Position numbers and translations under genes: made by a program. Below, in pieces: positions 16,149-24,911 of a DNA stretch of 64,000 bases. Within the stretch, counting starts at the first letter, position 1. Each line of letters begins with the position of its first letter. The stretch is from Sphingomonadaceae bacterium (GTDB lineage Bacteria; Pseudomonadota; Alphaproteobacteria; Sphingomonadales; Sphingomonadaceae): positions 1 to 64,000 of the forward strand of contig CANJUF010000009.1 in assembly GCA_947477745.1 (NCBI GenBank), read 5' to 3'. The notes under the pieces were generated by a model. It did no database searches and was not told where the DNA came from. It saw only the letters and a list, made by a program, of their open reading frames with translations.

Positions 16149-17828
16149 TCAGTTCCGCGACGAAACCAGTCCGCGACCGATGACGTGGGCCTGAATCTCT
16201 GCCGCGCCCTCGAAGATGTTGAGGATGCGCGCGTCGCACAGCACGCGGCTCGCCTGATATTCGAGCGCATAACCGTTGCCGCCGTGGATCTGGACATTGT
16301 TGTCAGCGTTCGACCACGCCACGCGCGCGCCGATCAGCTTGGCCATGCCCGCCTCGATGTCGCAGCGCTTGCCGCTGTCCTTGTGGCGCGCCGCCGAATA
16401 GGTCAGCTCGCGCGCCATGACCAGTTCGGCCACCATCATCGCCAGCTTGTCGGCAACGCGCGGGAAGCGGATCAGCGGCTCGCCGAACTGCTTGCGGTCC
16501 AGCGCATAGCGCAGCGCGAGGTCGTAGGCGTTCCAGCCAACGCCCACGGCGCGCGCGGCGGTCTGGATGCGGGCGCCCTCGAATGTTTGCATAAGCTGGA
16601 CAAAGCCCCTGCCCTGCTCGCCGCCCAGCAGGCCCTCGCCAGCAACGGGGAAGCCGTCGAACGAGAGCGCGTATTCCTTCATGCCGCGATAGCCGAGCAC
16701 CTCGATCTCGCTGCCGTCGAGGCCTTCGTCCGGAAAAGGATTGGCTTCGGTTCCCCGCGTCTTGGCCGCGAGCAGCATCGACAGGCCGCGATGGCCCGGC
16801 GTGTCGGGATCGGTGCGGCACAGCACCGTCATCAGGTCGGTTCGCGCGGCGTGAGTGATCCAGTTCTTCGCGCCCTGGATGGTGAAGCCGCCATCCTCGC
16901 CGCGGATCGCCCGGGTGCGCACCGAGGCGAGGTCGGAACCGGTGTCGGGTTCGGTGAACACCGCGGTGGGGAGCACCGATCCGTCCGCCAGCGCGGGAAG
17001 CCACTTGCGCTTCTGCTCCTCGGTGCCGTTCTCGCCGATCAGTTCGCCGGCGATCTCCGAACGGGTGCCAAGCGATCCGGCGCAGATCCAGCCGCGCGAC
17101 AGTTCCTCGGAGACGAGCACCATGGCGAGCTTGCCCATGCCGAGTCCGCCGTATTCCTCCTTGATGCACACCCCGAACACGCCAAGCGATGCCATTTCAG
17201 CAACGATCTCGTCGGGGATCAGGTCATCGGCAAGGTGCCATTCGTGCGCCTTGGGGGCGATCCGGTCCGCCGCGAACGAACGGAACTGATCGCGGATCAT
17301 GTCGAGCGTTTCGTCGTCCAAGGATTCGTCAGGGACCATGCCTTGGGCAAGCAGTTCGGCGAGCGCGGCGCGGATCTCTGCGGTATTGCCCTGTGCCAGA
17401 AATTGCGCGGCGGCGGGATCGGCGGCAAGCGCGGCGGCGGCATCGGCAAGGCCAAGCTCGCCGGGGCGCACGATCTCGCTCTGGCTCATCGGCACGCCGC
17501 CCAGAAGCTGCGCGAGATACTCGCCGAAGCCGATCCGCAGCGTCCATTCCTCGATCGTGCCGTGGCGGCCGGCCGCCTTGCCGCGCGCAGCCCAGTCGGC
17601 GGTGGCGGCAAGCGCCTCTGCCGTGGTGGCGATCCAGGCGAAGCCGTGAACCAGACGCTGTTCCTTGTCAGCGAGCCTGGCGTCAATCTTGCCCTGCGGC
17701 GCAATCGCTTCGGCGGTGCGCGCCCGGGCGGCTTCTGCATAGCCCCGCGCGGCTTCGGCAGCGGCGGCGGCAAGCTGGGTCCAGTCGGTCATGGTCGTGG
17801 TGCTTTCAGCGGTGAGAGTGTCGTTCAT
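16149..17828 (-). CDS. Acyl-CoA dehydrogenase with long N-terminal extension, (2S)-methylsuccinyl-CoA dehydrogenase-like, 559 aa
   Basis: Residues from about 170 onward are a full acyl-CoA dehydrogenase: [65 protein letters not shown] and FEGAAEIQ with the catalytic-type glutamate. The first 170 residues are an alanine-rich helical extension. Length and extension match methylsuccinyl-CoA dehydrogenase of the ethylmalonyl-CoA pathway. No other gene of that pathway is in the window and isocitrate lyase is, so a related branched-chain or dicarboxylyl-CoA substrate is also possible. Its ATG overlaps the CaiB stop by 4 bp. Confidence 0.88.
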   Translation of the reverse strand: MNDTLTAESTTTMTDWTQLAAAAAEAARGYAEAARARTAEAIAPQGKIDARLADKEQRLVHGFAWIATTAEALAATADWAARGKAAGRHGTIEEWTLRIGFGEYLAQLLGGVPMSQSEIVRPGELGLADAAAALAADPAAAQFLAQGNTAEIRAALAELLAQGMVPDESLDDETLDMIRDQFRSFAADRIAPKAHEWHLADDLIPDEIVAEMASLGVFGVCIKEEYGGLGMGKLAMVLVSEELSRGWICAGSLGTRSEIAGELIGENGTEEQKRKWLPALADGSVLPTAVFTEPDTGSDLASVRTRAIRGEDGGFTIQGAKNWITHAARTDLMTVLCRTDPDTPGHRGLSMLLAAKTRGTEANPFPDEGLDGSEIEVLGYRGMKEYALSFDGFPVAGEGLLGGEQGRGFVQLMQTFEGARIQTAARAVGVGWNAYDLALRYALDRKQFGEPLIRFPRVADKLAMMVAELVMARELTYSAARHKDSGKRCDIEAGMAKLIGARVAWSNADNNVQIHGGNGYALEYQASRVLCDARILNIFEGAAEIQAHVIGRGLVSSRN

Positions 17829-19027
17829 GCCACAAGGCCCTGATCATGGAGAGCGCCGATCTCGCTGCTCGACAGGCCGAGCAGCTCAGCCAGCACTTCG
17901 TCGGTGTGCTGGCCGATTGCCGGGCTGGGCGCGGCGGGGAGGCGTTCATCGGCGGGCAGGCGCGCGAAGGCGCCGGGAGTGGGATAGGTCATGCCGCCCG
18001 CGTGAGTGACATCGGAGAATATCGGGTTGTCGCCGAACAGGCGCGGCTCGGCGGTCAGCGCCTCATGCAGCGAGCGATAGACCGACCAGGTGCAGCCCGC
18101 CTCGTCGAACATTGGCCCCAGCTTTTCGAGCGGGAACCTGCCAATGGCCTGCTCGAAGACGGGATCGACCTTCGCGCGGTGGGTAAAGCGCGCGCCTTCA
18201 TCCCTTGCCAAAGACACGCCAAGCTCACCTTCGAGCGCGGCCATTTCGTTTTCGATGCCGAGCGCTGAGACAAGGCCGTTCCACTGCTTGGGCGTGATCG
18301 CCACCAGCATGACCCGCACGCCATCAAGACTTACGAAATCGCGGCCGAAGGCGCCGAACAGGTTGTTGCCGCTGCGCGGACGGTCAGCGCCCGTGCTCAG
18401 CACTTCGGCGACATTGCCGAGGTTGCCCATGGTCGCGGCGGCAAGGTCCGACAGCGAAAGGCGAACCTCGCGGCCCTTGCCGGATTTCGCGCGCTCACGT
18501 TCGGCGGCGAGCAGGGCGAAGGCTCCGTATCCGCCTGCCAGCAGGTCCCACGCCGGAAGCACGTGGTTGACCGGCCGCGCGTCGTCAGCCGGGCCGGTCA
18601 TGTAGGGCACGCCGACACTGGCGTTGATCGTGTAGTCCACCGCTGGGCTGCCATCGGCCCAGCCCATGACCCTGAGCGCGATGAGATCGGCGCGCAGCGC
18701 GGACAGCGCTTCATACGAAAGAAACCCGTTCACCGGGAAATTGGTGACGAACAGACCGTCGCCCGAAGTGGCGATGCGCTGCGCCAGTTCGCGCCCCTCG
18801 GGCTTGCCGAGGTTGAGCGCGATCGATCGCTTGCCCTTGTTGAGGCCTTCCCAATAGAGGCTCTGCCCTTCGTTGCCGAGCGGCCAGCGCTTGGAATCCG
18901 GCCCGCCGCCGATAGCATCGAAACGGATGACCCGCGCGCCCATCTGCGCAAGGTACAGCCCGCAGCTCGGCCCGGCGATAAACGCCGCGCCTTCGATCAC
19001 GGTCATGCCGGCGAGCAGGTTGTACAC
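17825..19027 (-). CDS. CaiB/BaiF-family CoA-transferase, 400 aa
   Basis: Class III CoA-transferases move CoA between carboxylates through an aspartyl-CoA. The N-terminal [44 protein letters not shown] and the candidate catalytic aspartate in [10 protein letters not shown] are present. Length is standard. Located third in a minus-strand operon with a dehydrogenase, a 3-hydroxyacyl-CoA dehydrogenase and the methylsuccinyl-CoA-dehydrogenase-like gene, which points to CoA transfer, or racemisation of a methyl-branched acyl-CoA, feeding beta-oxidation. Confidence 0.91.
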   Translation of the reverse strand: MYNLLAGMTVIEGAAFIAGPSCGLYLAQMGARVIRFDAIGGGPDSKRWPLGNEGQSLYWEGLNKGKRSIALNLGKPEGRELAQRIATSGDGLFVTNFPVNGFLSYEALSALRADLIALRVMGWADGSPAVDYTINASVGVPYMTGPADDARPVNHVLPAWDLLAGGYGAFALLAAERERAKSGKGREVRLSLSDLAAATMGNLGNVAEVLSTGADRPRSGNNLFGAFGRDFVSLDGVRVMLVAITPKQWNGLVSALGIENEMAALEGELGVSLARDEGARFTHRAKVDPVFEQAIGRFPLEKLGPMFDEAGCTWSVYRSLHEALTAEPRLFGDNPIFSDVTHAGGMTYPTPGAFARLPADERLPAAPSPAIGQHTDEVLAELLGLSSSEIGALHDQGLVA

Positions 19028-19039
19028 GCGGTTCGCCCC

Positions 19040-20515
19040 TTAATCGGCGACGTAGGCTGACAGGCCCAGCAGCGCGCGGCGGCGCAGCCACAGCGAGGGG
19101 CGGTAACGGTCCGATCCGGTCACGTCCTGAAGCGTGCGCATGATGGTGTGCAGCTTTTCCACGCCGAGCCAATCGGCAATCTCGATCGGTCCCTTGGGAT
19201 AATTCTGCGCCAGCTTCATCGCGAGGTCGATGTCCTCGGGCTTGCCGACGCCGATCTGCGCCAGTTCGCAGCCGAGGTTGGCGATCATGCCGAGCACGCG
19301 CTGGAGCACGAAGCCGGCGGAATCCTTGATCTGCTCGACCTTGAAGCCCTTCGAGCGCAGCCAGTCCGCCACTTGCGTAGCCATGGCGCCGCCGCCCGGC
19401 GCGGCCATGACGGTGAGGTGTATGTTGGTGCGCGCCGTGCAGTCGATGGCAACTGTGGTCTTGGGATCGAGGCCGAGCCGCGCACAGGCGGTGGAGCAAT
19501 CCTCGCCGATCGGGGCGATGAGGGTGACGTCGTTGCCCTCGGCCCAGCCCAGATCGGCGGCAAGTGCATCGAGATCGGCGTTGGCCTCGCCGATCCTTGG
19601 GCTGAAACTCGGCGGATTTGCCGAAGCCGCAGCAGTTTCGGTCACCGCGCCCGCGCCATCGGCATAGCTGTAGAAGCCCGCGCCGGTCTTGCGGCCAAAA
19701 TCGCCCGAATTGAACATCAGCGCGTGCAGCGTCGTCGTCTTGAGGCGAGGATCGTGCTGGTAGCCCTCGTAGATATAGGTCGAGGCGGGATAATTGATGT
19801 CGATCCCGGTGAGGTCCATCAATTCGAACGGACCCATGCGGAAATTCATGGCATCGCGCATGATCCGGTCGAGCGTGGCCGGATCGGTCACGCCTTCCTG
19901 CACGACCTGCAGGCCTTCCTGCGTATAGGCGCGGCCCTGCAGGTTCACGAGGAACCCGGGGCCGTCCTTCACCACCACCGGATCCTTGCCGATCTTGTGC
20001 GACAGCGCGACGGCGCGGTCCGCCACAGCCTGGCTGGTGCCGGGCGCGACCACCACTTCGACCAGCCGCATCAGCGGCACCGGATTGAAGAAGTGCAGGC
20101 CGCAAATGCGGTCCTTGCCGGTGCAGCCCGCAGCGATCTCGGCGACCGATAGCGACGAGGTGTTCGAAGCGATGATCGCATCGGGCGCAAGCACGCCCTC
20201 AAGCTGCGCGAACAGCTTTTGCTTGGGCTCCAGCCGCTCGATGATCGCTTCGATCACGGCCTCGCAGCGCGCGAAATCCTCGATCCCGCTGGCGAGCGTC
20301 AGCCGCGCCCTCGCGCTCTCGGTCGCGCCGGCCTCCAGTTTGCCCTTGCTTTCGAGCTTCTCGATGAAGCCGAACATCGCGGCGGCAGACTTTTCCAGCG
20401 CCTCGCGGTTGAGATCGTAAAGCACGACCTCAAGACCCGATTGCAGCCCGATCTGGGCGATGCCCTGTCCCATCGGCCCCGCGCCGACGACGCCAAGCGT
20501 CTTCACGTCACTCAT
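19040..20515 (-). CDS. 3-hydroxyacyl-CoA dehydrogenase (PaaH-like, two C-terminal domains), 491 aa
   Basis: NAD-dependent oxidation of 3-hydroxyacyl-CoA to 3-ketoacyl-CoA. The Rossmann motif VGAGPMGQGIAQIG is at residues 10-23, SSLSVAEIAAGC and LHFFNPVPLMRLVEVV carry the family catalytic region, and two 3HCDH C-terminal domains follow (about 185-285 and 395-491). This size is typical of PaaH-type enzymes without a fused hydratase. It starts 20 bp after the upstream dehydrogenase and ends 12 bp before CaiB. Confidence 0.94.
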   Translation of the reverse strand: MSDVKTLGVVGAGPMGQGIAQIGLQSGLEVVLYDLNREALEKSAAAMFGFIEKLESKGKLEAGATESARARLTLASGIEDFARCEAVIEAIIERLEPKQKLFAQLEGVLAPDAIIASNTSSLSVAEIAAGCTGKDRICGLHFFNPVPLMRLVEVVVAPGTSQAVADRAVALSHKIGKDPVVVKDGPGFLVNLQGRAYTQEGLQVVQEGVTDPATLDRIMRDAMNFRMGPFELMDLTGIDINYPASTYIYEGYQHDPRLKTTTLHALMFNSGDFGRKTGAGFYSYADGAGAVTETAAASANPPSFSPRIGEANADLDALAADLGWAEGNDVTLIAPIGEDCSTACARLGLDPKTTVAIDCTARTNIHLTVMAAPGGGAMATQVADWLRSKGFKVEQIKDSAGFVLQRVLGMIANLGCELAQIGVGKPEDIDLAMKLAQNYPKGPIEIADWLGVEKLHTIMRTLQDVTGSDRYRPSLWLRRRALLGLSAYVAD

Positions 20516-20535
20516 TGCCTTGTTCCCTGTTCCGC

Positions 20536-21687
20536 TCAGACCTTCAGGCCCGCATCGCGCAGCAGCGCCTTGGCGATGATCGTCTGCTGGATCTGGCTGG
20601 TGCCTTCGTAAATGCGCATCAGGCGCACGTCGCGGTAGAAGCGCTCCACCTTGTATTCGGCCATGTAGCCCGCGCCGCCGTGGATTTGCACGGCGCGGTC
20701 GGCGACCCGGCCCAGGGCCTCGCTGGCGAAATACTTGGTCGAGGCGACATCGGCGGAGACGTTCTCTCCGGCGTCATAGCGGCGGGCGACGTCTTGCGTC
20801 ATCAGCCAGGTCGCATAGGCTTCGGTGCGGCTGTCGGCCAGCATCCCCTGCACGAGCTGAAACGCGCCGATCGGCTGGCCGAACTGCTTGCGGTCCACCG
20901 CGTACTGGACGCTGTCCTTGACCAGCCGGTCGCACATGCCCGCAGACAGCGCGGCAAGGTGGATGCGGCCCCGGTCGAGCACTTTCATCGCGGTCTTGAA
21001 GCCGCGCTCGGGCACGCCGCCGATGATGTTGGCGGCAGGCACGATCACGTCGTCGAAGATGACGTCGCAGGTCATCGTGCCCTTCTGGCCCATCTTCTTG
21101 TCGAGCTTGCCGAAGCTGATCCCCGGCGTATCGGCCGGGACGATGAAGGCGGTGACGCCCGCGCTGCCCTTCACGTCGGGCTGCGTGCGCGCCATCAGCG
21201 TGAACATGCCCGCACGCGGCGCATTGGTGATGTAGCGCTTGGTGCCGTTGACCCGGTAATTGTCGCCTTCGCGGATCGCGAGGGTCTTGACCGATCCGGC
21301 ATCCGAGCCGGCATCGGGTTCGGTCAGCGCGAAGCTGGCGAACATGCCCTCGGCCAGCCGGGGGAGCCATTCGCGCTTCTGCTCCTCGGTGCCGTCCATG
21401 ACGATGCCCTGGCTGCCGATGCCGACCGTGGTGCCGATCACCGAGCGGTAGGCGAAGCTGGTGCGGCCCATCTCGTAGATCACCTGGATTTCTTCGGAGG
21501 AAGTCAAGCCAAGCCCGCCGTATTCCTCGGGCACGGTCAGCCCGAACAGGCCGAGCTCCTTCATCTCCTCGATGATTTCGGCAGGAACCGCATCCTCTTC
21601 CTCGACCCGGTCCTCATTGGGGATGAGACGTTCGTCTACGAAGCGGCGCACGGTCTCGCGCAGCAGCGAAAAGGTTTCGGTGTCCAA
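20536..21687 (-). CDS. Acyl-CoA dehydrogenase, canonical homotetramer type, 383 aa
   Basis: Standard-length enzyme with VPEEYGGLGLTSSEEIQV, LTEPDAGSDAGSVKT, RKQFGQPIGAFQLVQ, IHGGAGYMAEYKVERFYRD and RIYEGTSQIQQ with the catalytic glutamate. It is the first gene of the minus-strand beta-oxidation operon, and its promoter region is shared with the divergent CaiB/BaiF gene at 21816. Confidence 0.95.
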   Translation of the reverse strand: MDTETFSLLRETVRRFVDERLIPNEDRVEEEDAVPAEIIEEMKELGLFGLTVPEEYGGLGLTSSEEIQVIYEMGRTSFAYRSVIGTTVGIGSQGIVMDGTEEQKREWLPRLAEGMFASFALTEPDAGSDAGSVKTLAIREGDNYRVNGTKRYITNAPRAGMFTLMARTQPDVKGSAGVTAFIVPADTPGISFGKLDKKMGQKGTMTCDVIFDDVIVPAANIIGGVPERGFKTAMKVLDRGRIHLAALSAGMCDRLVKDSVQYAVDRKQFGQPIGAFQLVQGMLADSRTEAYATWLMTQDVARRYDAGENVSADVASTKYFASEALGRVADRAVQIHGGAGYMAEYKVERFYRDVRLMRIYEGTSQIQQTIIAKALLRDAGLKV

Positions 21688-21749
21688 GGTGCTCTCCGGT
21701 ACAGCCCGCGCCTGGCGGGTGGGTGAGGGGCGGGAATTGGGGCCGCTAT

Positions 21750-21762
21750 TGCGAGAATCGCA
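21750..21762. promoter_or_regulatory. Inverted repeat in divergent dehydrogenase/CaiB promoter region
   Basis: TGCGA-GAA-TCGCA forms a short inverted repeat in the 128-bp gap between two divergent operons. Its position suits an operator, but a 13-bp site of this kind can occur by chance. Confidence 0.3.
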
Positions 21763-21815
21763 CCGATATGCAAGGCCCGCCGTCCTTCATGTGAACCAGA
21801 GGACAGGTGGCGGGA

Positions 21816-22997
21816 ATGGCAGCGTTCGACGGTATCAGGGTGCTCGATTTCGGACGCTATGTGTCCGGCCCCTATTGCGCGACCCTGATGGCCGATTTCG
21901 GCGCGGACGTGATCCGCATCGAACGGCCCGGCGGCGGCGAGGACCGGTTCATCGGCCCGGTTGCCGAAAGCGGCGAAGGCGCGGGGTTCCTGCAACTTGC
22001 CCGCAACAAACGCTGCATGACTTTCAATCCGCGCGCCGAGGGTGCCGGCGAGGTGCTGCGCCGCCTTGTCGCCAGCGCCGACGTGGTGGTTGCCAACGTG
22101 CCGGCAAACGCGCTGCAACGTATGGGCATCGATTATGCATCGCTTTGCGCGATCAGGCCCGACATCATTCTTGCCAACATCTCCTCGTTCGGCACGCGCG
22201 GGCCGTGGGCAAGCCGCCCCGGCTTCGACAGCGTCGGCCAGGCAATGAGCGGATCGCAATATCTCACCGGCACCGGCGAAGTTCCGTTCCGCTCGCCGGT
22301 GACGTGGGTTGACCATTCGACCGGCCTGTTCGCCGCTTTCGGCGTGGCCATGGCGCTGTTCGAGCGGACCCGCACCGGCAAGGGACAGGAAGTCGATTGC
22401 AACCTGCTTGGCACCGCGCTCGCCTTCGCCTCAACCGCGATGATCGAGGAAGCGATGACGGGGATTGGCCGCAAGGCGATCGGCAACCGCAGCTTCCTTA
22501 ACGGGCCGACCGATTCGTTTCGCACAAGGGACGGCTGGATCGTCACCCAGATCGTCGGCAATCCCATTTTCAAGCGCTGGACCGAATTGATGGGCGAGCC
22601 GCAATGGGTGGATGATCCGCGCTTCGGCAGCGACGAGGCGCGCGCCGAGCAAGGCAAGTTTCTGTCCGCCAAGATGCAGGCGTGGTGCGACACGCGCACG
22701 TCCGCGCAGGCGCTCGAGGAACTGGCCGCCGCGCACTTGCCCGCCGGGCCGGTGCTTTCCCCGAAGGAAGTGCGCAGTCACGAGCAGGTCGAAGGGCTTG
22801 GTCTGGTCGAGCCGACCTTTGTTCCGCTTATCGGCAAGGAGGCGCCGCTGACCAGGGCGCCGGTCGAGCTGGGCGGCAAGCCCGCTGAAATCCGCACGCC
22901 GCCCGCCGCGATCGGCGCGCACAACGCCGAGATTCTGCGCGAATTGGGCTATGGCGATGGGGAAATTGAGGGTCTGATGGCTGCCGGGGTGGTTTGA
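21816..22997 (+). CDS. CaiB/BaiF-family CoA-transferase, 393 aa
   Basis: Class III CoA-transferase with FDGIRVLDFGRYVSGPYCATLMADFGADVIR, candidate catalytic aspartate in RPGFDSVGQAMSG, and the C-terminal ending typical of the family. I place the start at ATG 21816, preceded by GGACAGGTGGCGGGA; an in-frame GTG nine bases earlier is the alternative. It stands alone, divergent from the beta-oxidation operon and followed by a family-B repeat. It shares little detailed sequence with the CaiB at 17825 and probably uses another acyl-CoA. Confidence 0.91.
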   Translation: MAAFDGIRVLDFGRYVSGPYCATLMADFGADVIRIERPGGGEDRFIGPVAESGEGAGFLQLARNKRCMTFNPRAEGAGEVLRRLVASADVVVANVPANALQRMGIDYASLCAIRPDIILANISSFGTRGPWASRPGFDSVGQAMSGSQYLTGTGEVPFRSPVTWVDHSTGLFAAFGVAMALFERTRTGKGQEVDCNLLGTALAFASTAMIEEAMTGIGRKAIGNRSFLNGPTDSFRTRDGWIVTQIVGNPIFKRWTELMGEPQWVDDPRFGSDEARAEQGKFLSAKMQAWCDTRTSAQALEELAAAHLPAGPVLSPKEVRSHEQVEGLGLVEPTFVPLIGKEAPLTRAPVELGGKPAEIRTPPAAIGAHNAEILRELGYGDGEIEGLMAAGVV

Positions 22998-23006
22998 AAC
23001 ACAAAC

Positions 23007-23081
23007 CGTCATTCCGGCAAAGGCCGGAATCCAGCCTATTTTGACCGTTCAGACTGGACCCCGGCCTGCGCCGGGGTGACG
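23007..23081. repeat. Palindromic intergenic repeat, family B copy 2
   Basis: A 75-bp imperfect palindrome from CGTCATTCCGGC to GCCGGGGTGACG in the same orientation as the copy at 16072, located between the convergent CaiB and SDR genes. Confidence 0.87.
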
Positions 23082-23092
23082 ATGATGACCGG

Positions 23093-23944
23093 TCAATGCC
23101 TCCCCGGCGGCGGCAAGTCGTCTTCGGCGAGGAACATGCCCACCCGCAGCGACTGCGTGGGATCGACCCGGTATTTGGTGAAGTCGGTCACCCCGCATTC
23201 GGCCAGCAGGGTATCGTCGATGAAGAAGTTGCCGGTGCATGTCCGCGAGGGACGCGTCACGATCTCGTGGAAGGCGTCGGCCATGATGTCGACCGTGCGG
23301 CAGTGCTTTAGCTGATCTGCATCGGCGGCGGCGAATTCGATCGCGGCGGTGGCGATGCCATAGCGCGGCCACAGCGCGTTGAAGGCGATGCCATCGGCGC
23401 GGTATTCCTCTGCCATGCCCAGCACGGTCATCGACATGGCGTATTTGCTCATGGTGTAGGCAACGTGCGGGGCGAACCACCTGGGATCGAGGTTGATCGG
23501 CGGCGACATCGTCAGGACATGCGGATTGGCTGATTTCTCGAGATAGGGCACTGCCGCCTTCGAAACGAAAAATGTTCCGCGCGCATTGATCTGGTGCATC
23601 AGGTCATAGCGCTTAGCCTCGGTTTCGAGCGTGGGCGTCTTGCTGATCGCCGAAGCATTGTTGACCAGCACGTCGAGCCCGCCAAAGTGCTGCGCGGCCT
23701 TTGCCATGGCCGCATCGACCGCATCGACATCGCGAATGTCTAGCACTAGGGGCAGCGCCTTGCCGCCCGCGGCCTCGATTTCCTGCGCGGCGGTGTAGAT
23801 CGTGCCGGGCAGATGCGCGTGCGGCTCTGCGGTCTTTGCTGCGATCACCACGTTCGCGCCGTCGCGCGCTGCACGAAGCGCTATCGCGAGGCCGATGCCG
23901 CGGCTGCCGCCGCTGATGAAAAGTGTCTTTCCCCCAAGGTCCAT
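23093..23944 (-). CDS. Short-chain dehydrogenase/reductase (HSDL2-like), 283 aa
   Basis: Classical SDR: KTLFISGGSRGIGLAIALRA is the NAD(P)-binding TGxxxGxG region, LDVLVNNAS follows, and YTMSK gives the catalytic Tyr-x3-Lys. The inserted stretch KTAEPHAHLPGTIYTAAQEI is characteristic of hydroxysteroid dehydrogenase-like protein 2, here without the SCP2 domain of the animal protein. I use the ATG at 23944, preceded by AGGAGCAGG. The longer frame to 23980 would run through the palindromic operator region. It diverges from the GntR gene. Confidence 0.91.
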   Translation of the reverse strand: MDLGGKTLFISGGSRGIGLAIALRAARDGANVVIAAKTAEPHAHLPGTIYTAAQEIEAAGGKALPLVLDIRDVDAVDAAMAKAAQHFGGLDVLVNNASAISKTPTLETEAKRYDLMHQINARGTFFVSKAAVPYLEKSANPHVLTMSPPINLDPRWFAPHVAYTMSKYAMSMTVLGMAEEYRADGIAFNALWPRYGIATAAIEFAAADADQLKHCRTVDIMADAFHEIVTRPSRTCTGNFFIDDTLLAECGVTDFTKYRVDPTQSLRVGMFLAEDDLPPPGRH

Positions 23945-23957
23945 AACCTGCTCCTGT

Positions 23958-23974
23958 TGCAATGCAGCATTGCA
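23958..23974. promoter_or_regulatory. Perfect 17-bp palindrome, likely GntR operator
   Basis: TGCAATGC-A-GCATTGCA is a perfect palindrome with 8-bp arms. It is followed at 23977-23992 by a second, imperfect one (GCAATGC-G-GCATTTGC). Both lie between the divergent SDR gene and the GntR regulator gene, which is the expected place for autoregulation and SDR control by that regulator. Binding is inferred from position and symmetry only. Confidence 0.6.
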
Positions 23975-23976
23975 GG

Positions 23977-23992
23977 GCAATGCGGCATTTGC
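23977..23992. promoter_or_regulatory. Second, imperfect copy of the GCAATGC palindrome
   Basis: GCAATGC-G-GCATTTGC repeats the arms of the preceding 17-bp palindrome with one extra T, starting 3 bp after it ends. Tandem copies suggest cooperative binding by two dimers. Confidence 0.45.
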
Positions 23993-24023
23993 AATAATAA
24001 AGGATACTCAATAAGGATGGCGC

Positions 24024-24089
24024 ATGAGCTTGTTGTCCGCATACAAGGCCAAACGCCGAGCGTCCTCTTGCAATAAGGACGGTCAATGA
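24024..24089 (+). CDS. Possible 21-residue leader peptide upstream of the GntR gene
   Basis: An ATG at 24024, preceded at 6 bases by TAAGGA, opens a 21-codon frame encoding MSLLSAYKAKRRASSCNKDG plus a final Q. Its TGA at 24087-24089 overlaps the GntR ATG at 24086 (ATGA). The same arrangement, AATAAGGA-y-GG then ATGA, is repeated just before the GntR start, as if a small duplication created it. Coupled translation would let peptide synthesis set regulator expression. Such a short frame could be fortuitous. Confidence 0.35.
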   Translation: MSLLSAYKAKRRASSCNKDGQ

Positions 24090-24841
24090 ACGAGTTGGCA
24101 CCGCCGCCCGTCCCGCAAGGTTCGGTGGTCGACCGCGCGGCCGAGGCGCTGCGCGTGCTCTCGCTCGAAAATCCCGACGGAACATTCCTTGGCTCCGAAG
24201 ACGAGATGATTTCCCGGCTCGACGTCAGCCGTGCAACCCTGCGCCAGGCGGCTTCGCGAGTCGCGCAGGAAAACTTCATCGCGGTGCGGCGCGGCGTCGG
24301 CGGCGGGTACTTCTCCGCCCGCCCAAGCACCATGAACGTCACGCGCATGGCGGCGCTTTACCTGCGCGCGCACGATGCCGACTTTACCGAGATCACCTCG
24401 GGGATCGGACCGCTCAAGGCCGAACTGGCGGTGCTCGCGGCGCGCAACCGCGACCCGGTCCTGCTTGCCCGGCTCGAGGAGTTCGCGGTGCAGGACGAGA
24501 CCGCCCCGCTCGAAATGGCGCATGGCTACCGCGCCTTTCTCAAGAGCGAGCGCGAATTTCTCCAGCTTATCAGCGCGCTTGCGAACAATTCGGTCCTCAA
24601 CCTGCTGATGGCGATCCTCTATGATTTCGCCGCGCTGGCTTCGCGCAGCGAGGACGTGCTGATCGATCGGCCCGAACGCGTGCAGACATACCGCCGGATG
24701 CGCGCGCGTCTTGCCCGCGCGGTAATCGACGCCGACATCGAACTTGCCCGGCTTGCCAGCCGCCGCTGCTCCGAACTGGTCGACGAATGGTTCGAGCAGG
24801 ACTTCAAGGGCCGCACTTTCGATGGCGAGACCATGGACTAG
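24086..24841 (+). CDS. GntR/FadR-family transcriptional regulator, 251 aa
   Basis: An N-terminal winged helix-turn-helix (about residues 15-80) contains SEDEMISRLDVSRATLRQAASRVAQEN and a glycine-rich wing (RRGVGGGYF). The rest is an FCD-like helical effector domain. It diverges from the SDR gene, with two palindromes in between, and precedes a ligase on the same strand by 70 bp, so it probably regulates both directions. The ligand is likely an acyl-CoA or free acid from this pathway, which is an inference from neighbours. Confidence 0.9.
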   Translation: MNELAPPPVPQGSVVDRAAEALRVLSLENPDGTFLGSEDEMISRLDVSRATLRQAASRVAQENFIAVRRGVGGGYFSARPSTMNVTRMAALYLRAHDADFTEITSGIGPLKAELAVLAARNRDPVLLARLEEFAVQDETAPLEMAHGYRAFLKSEREFLQLISALANNSVLNLLMAILYDFAALASRSEDVLIDRPERVQTYRRMRARLARAVIDADIELARLASRRCSELVDEWFEQDFKGRTFDGETMD

Positions 24842-24911
24842 GATGGCGACGCCAATTATGGGCCGAGCAAGGCCCAGTGCCCTCCGAACATCAGGAAAGC
24901 GACCGCACAGC

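Noticed and set aside
15969..17843. 624-codon plus-strand frame
   Set aside because: Antisense to the methylsuccinyl-CoA-dehydrogenase-like gene and running through a family-B repeat; no domain.
18711..20105. 464-codon minus-strand frame
   Set aside because: Lies in another frame within the 3-hydroxyacyl-CoA dehydrogenase and CaiB genes; low-complexity arginine-rich product.
24017..24076. Alternative 19-codon leader frame starting at 24017
   Set aside because: Its AAGG directly abuts the ATG, leaving no spacing; the 24024 frame has proper spacing and overlaps the GntR start.
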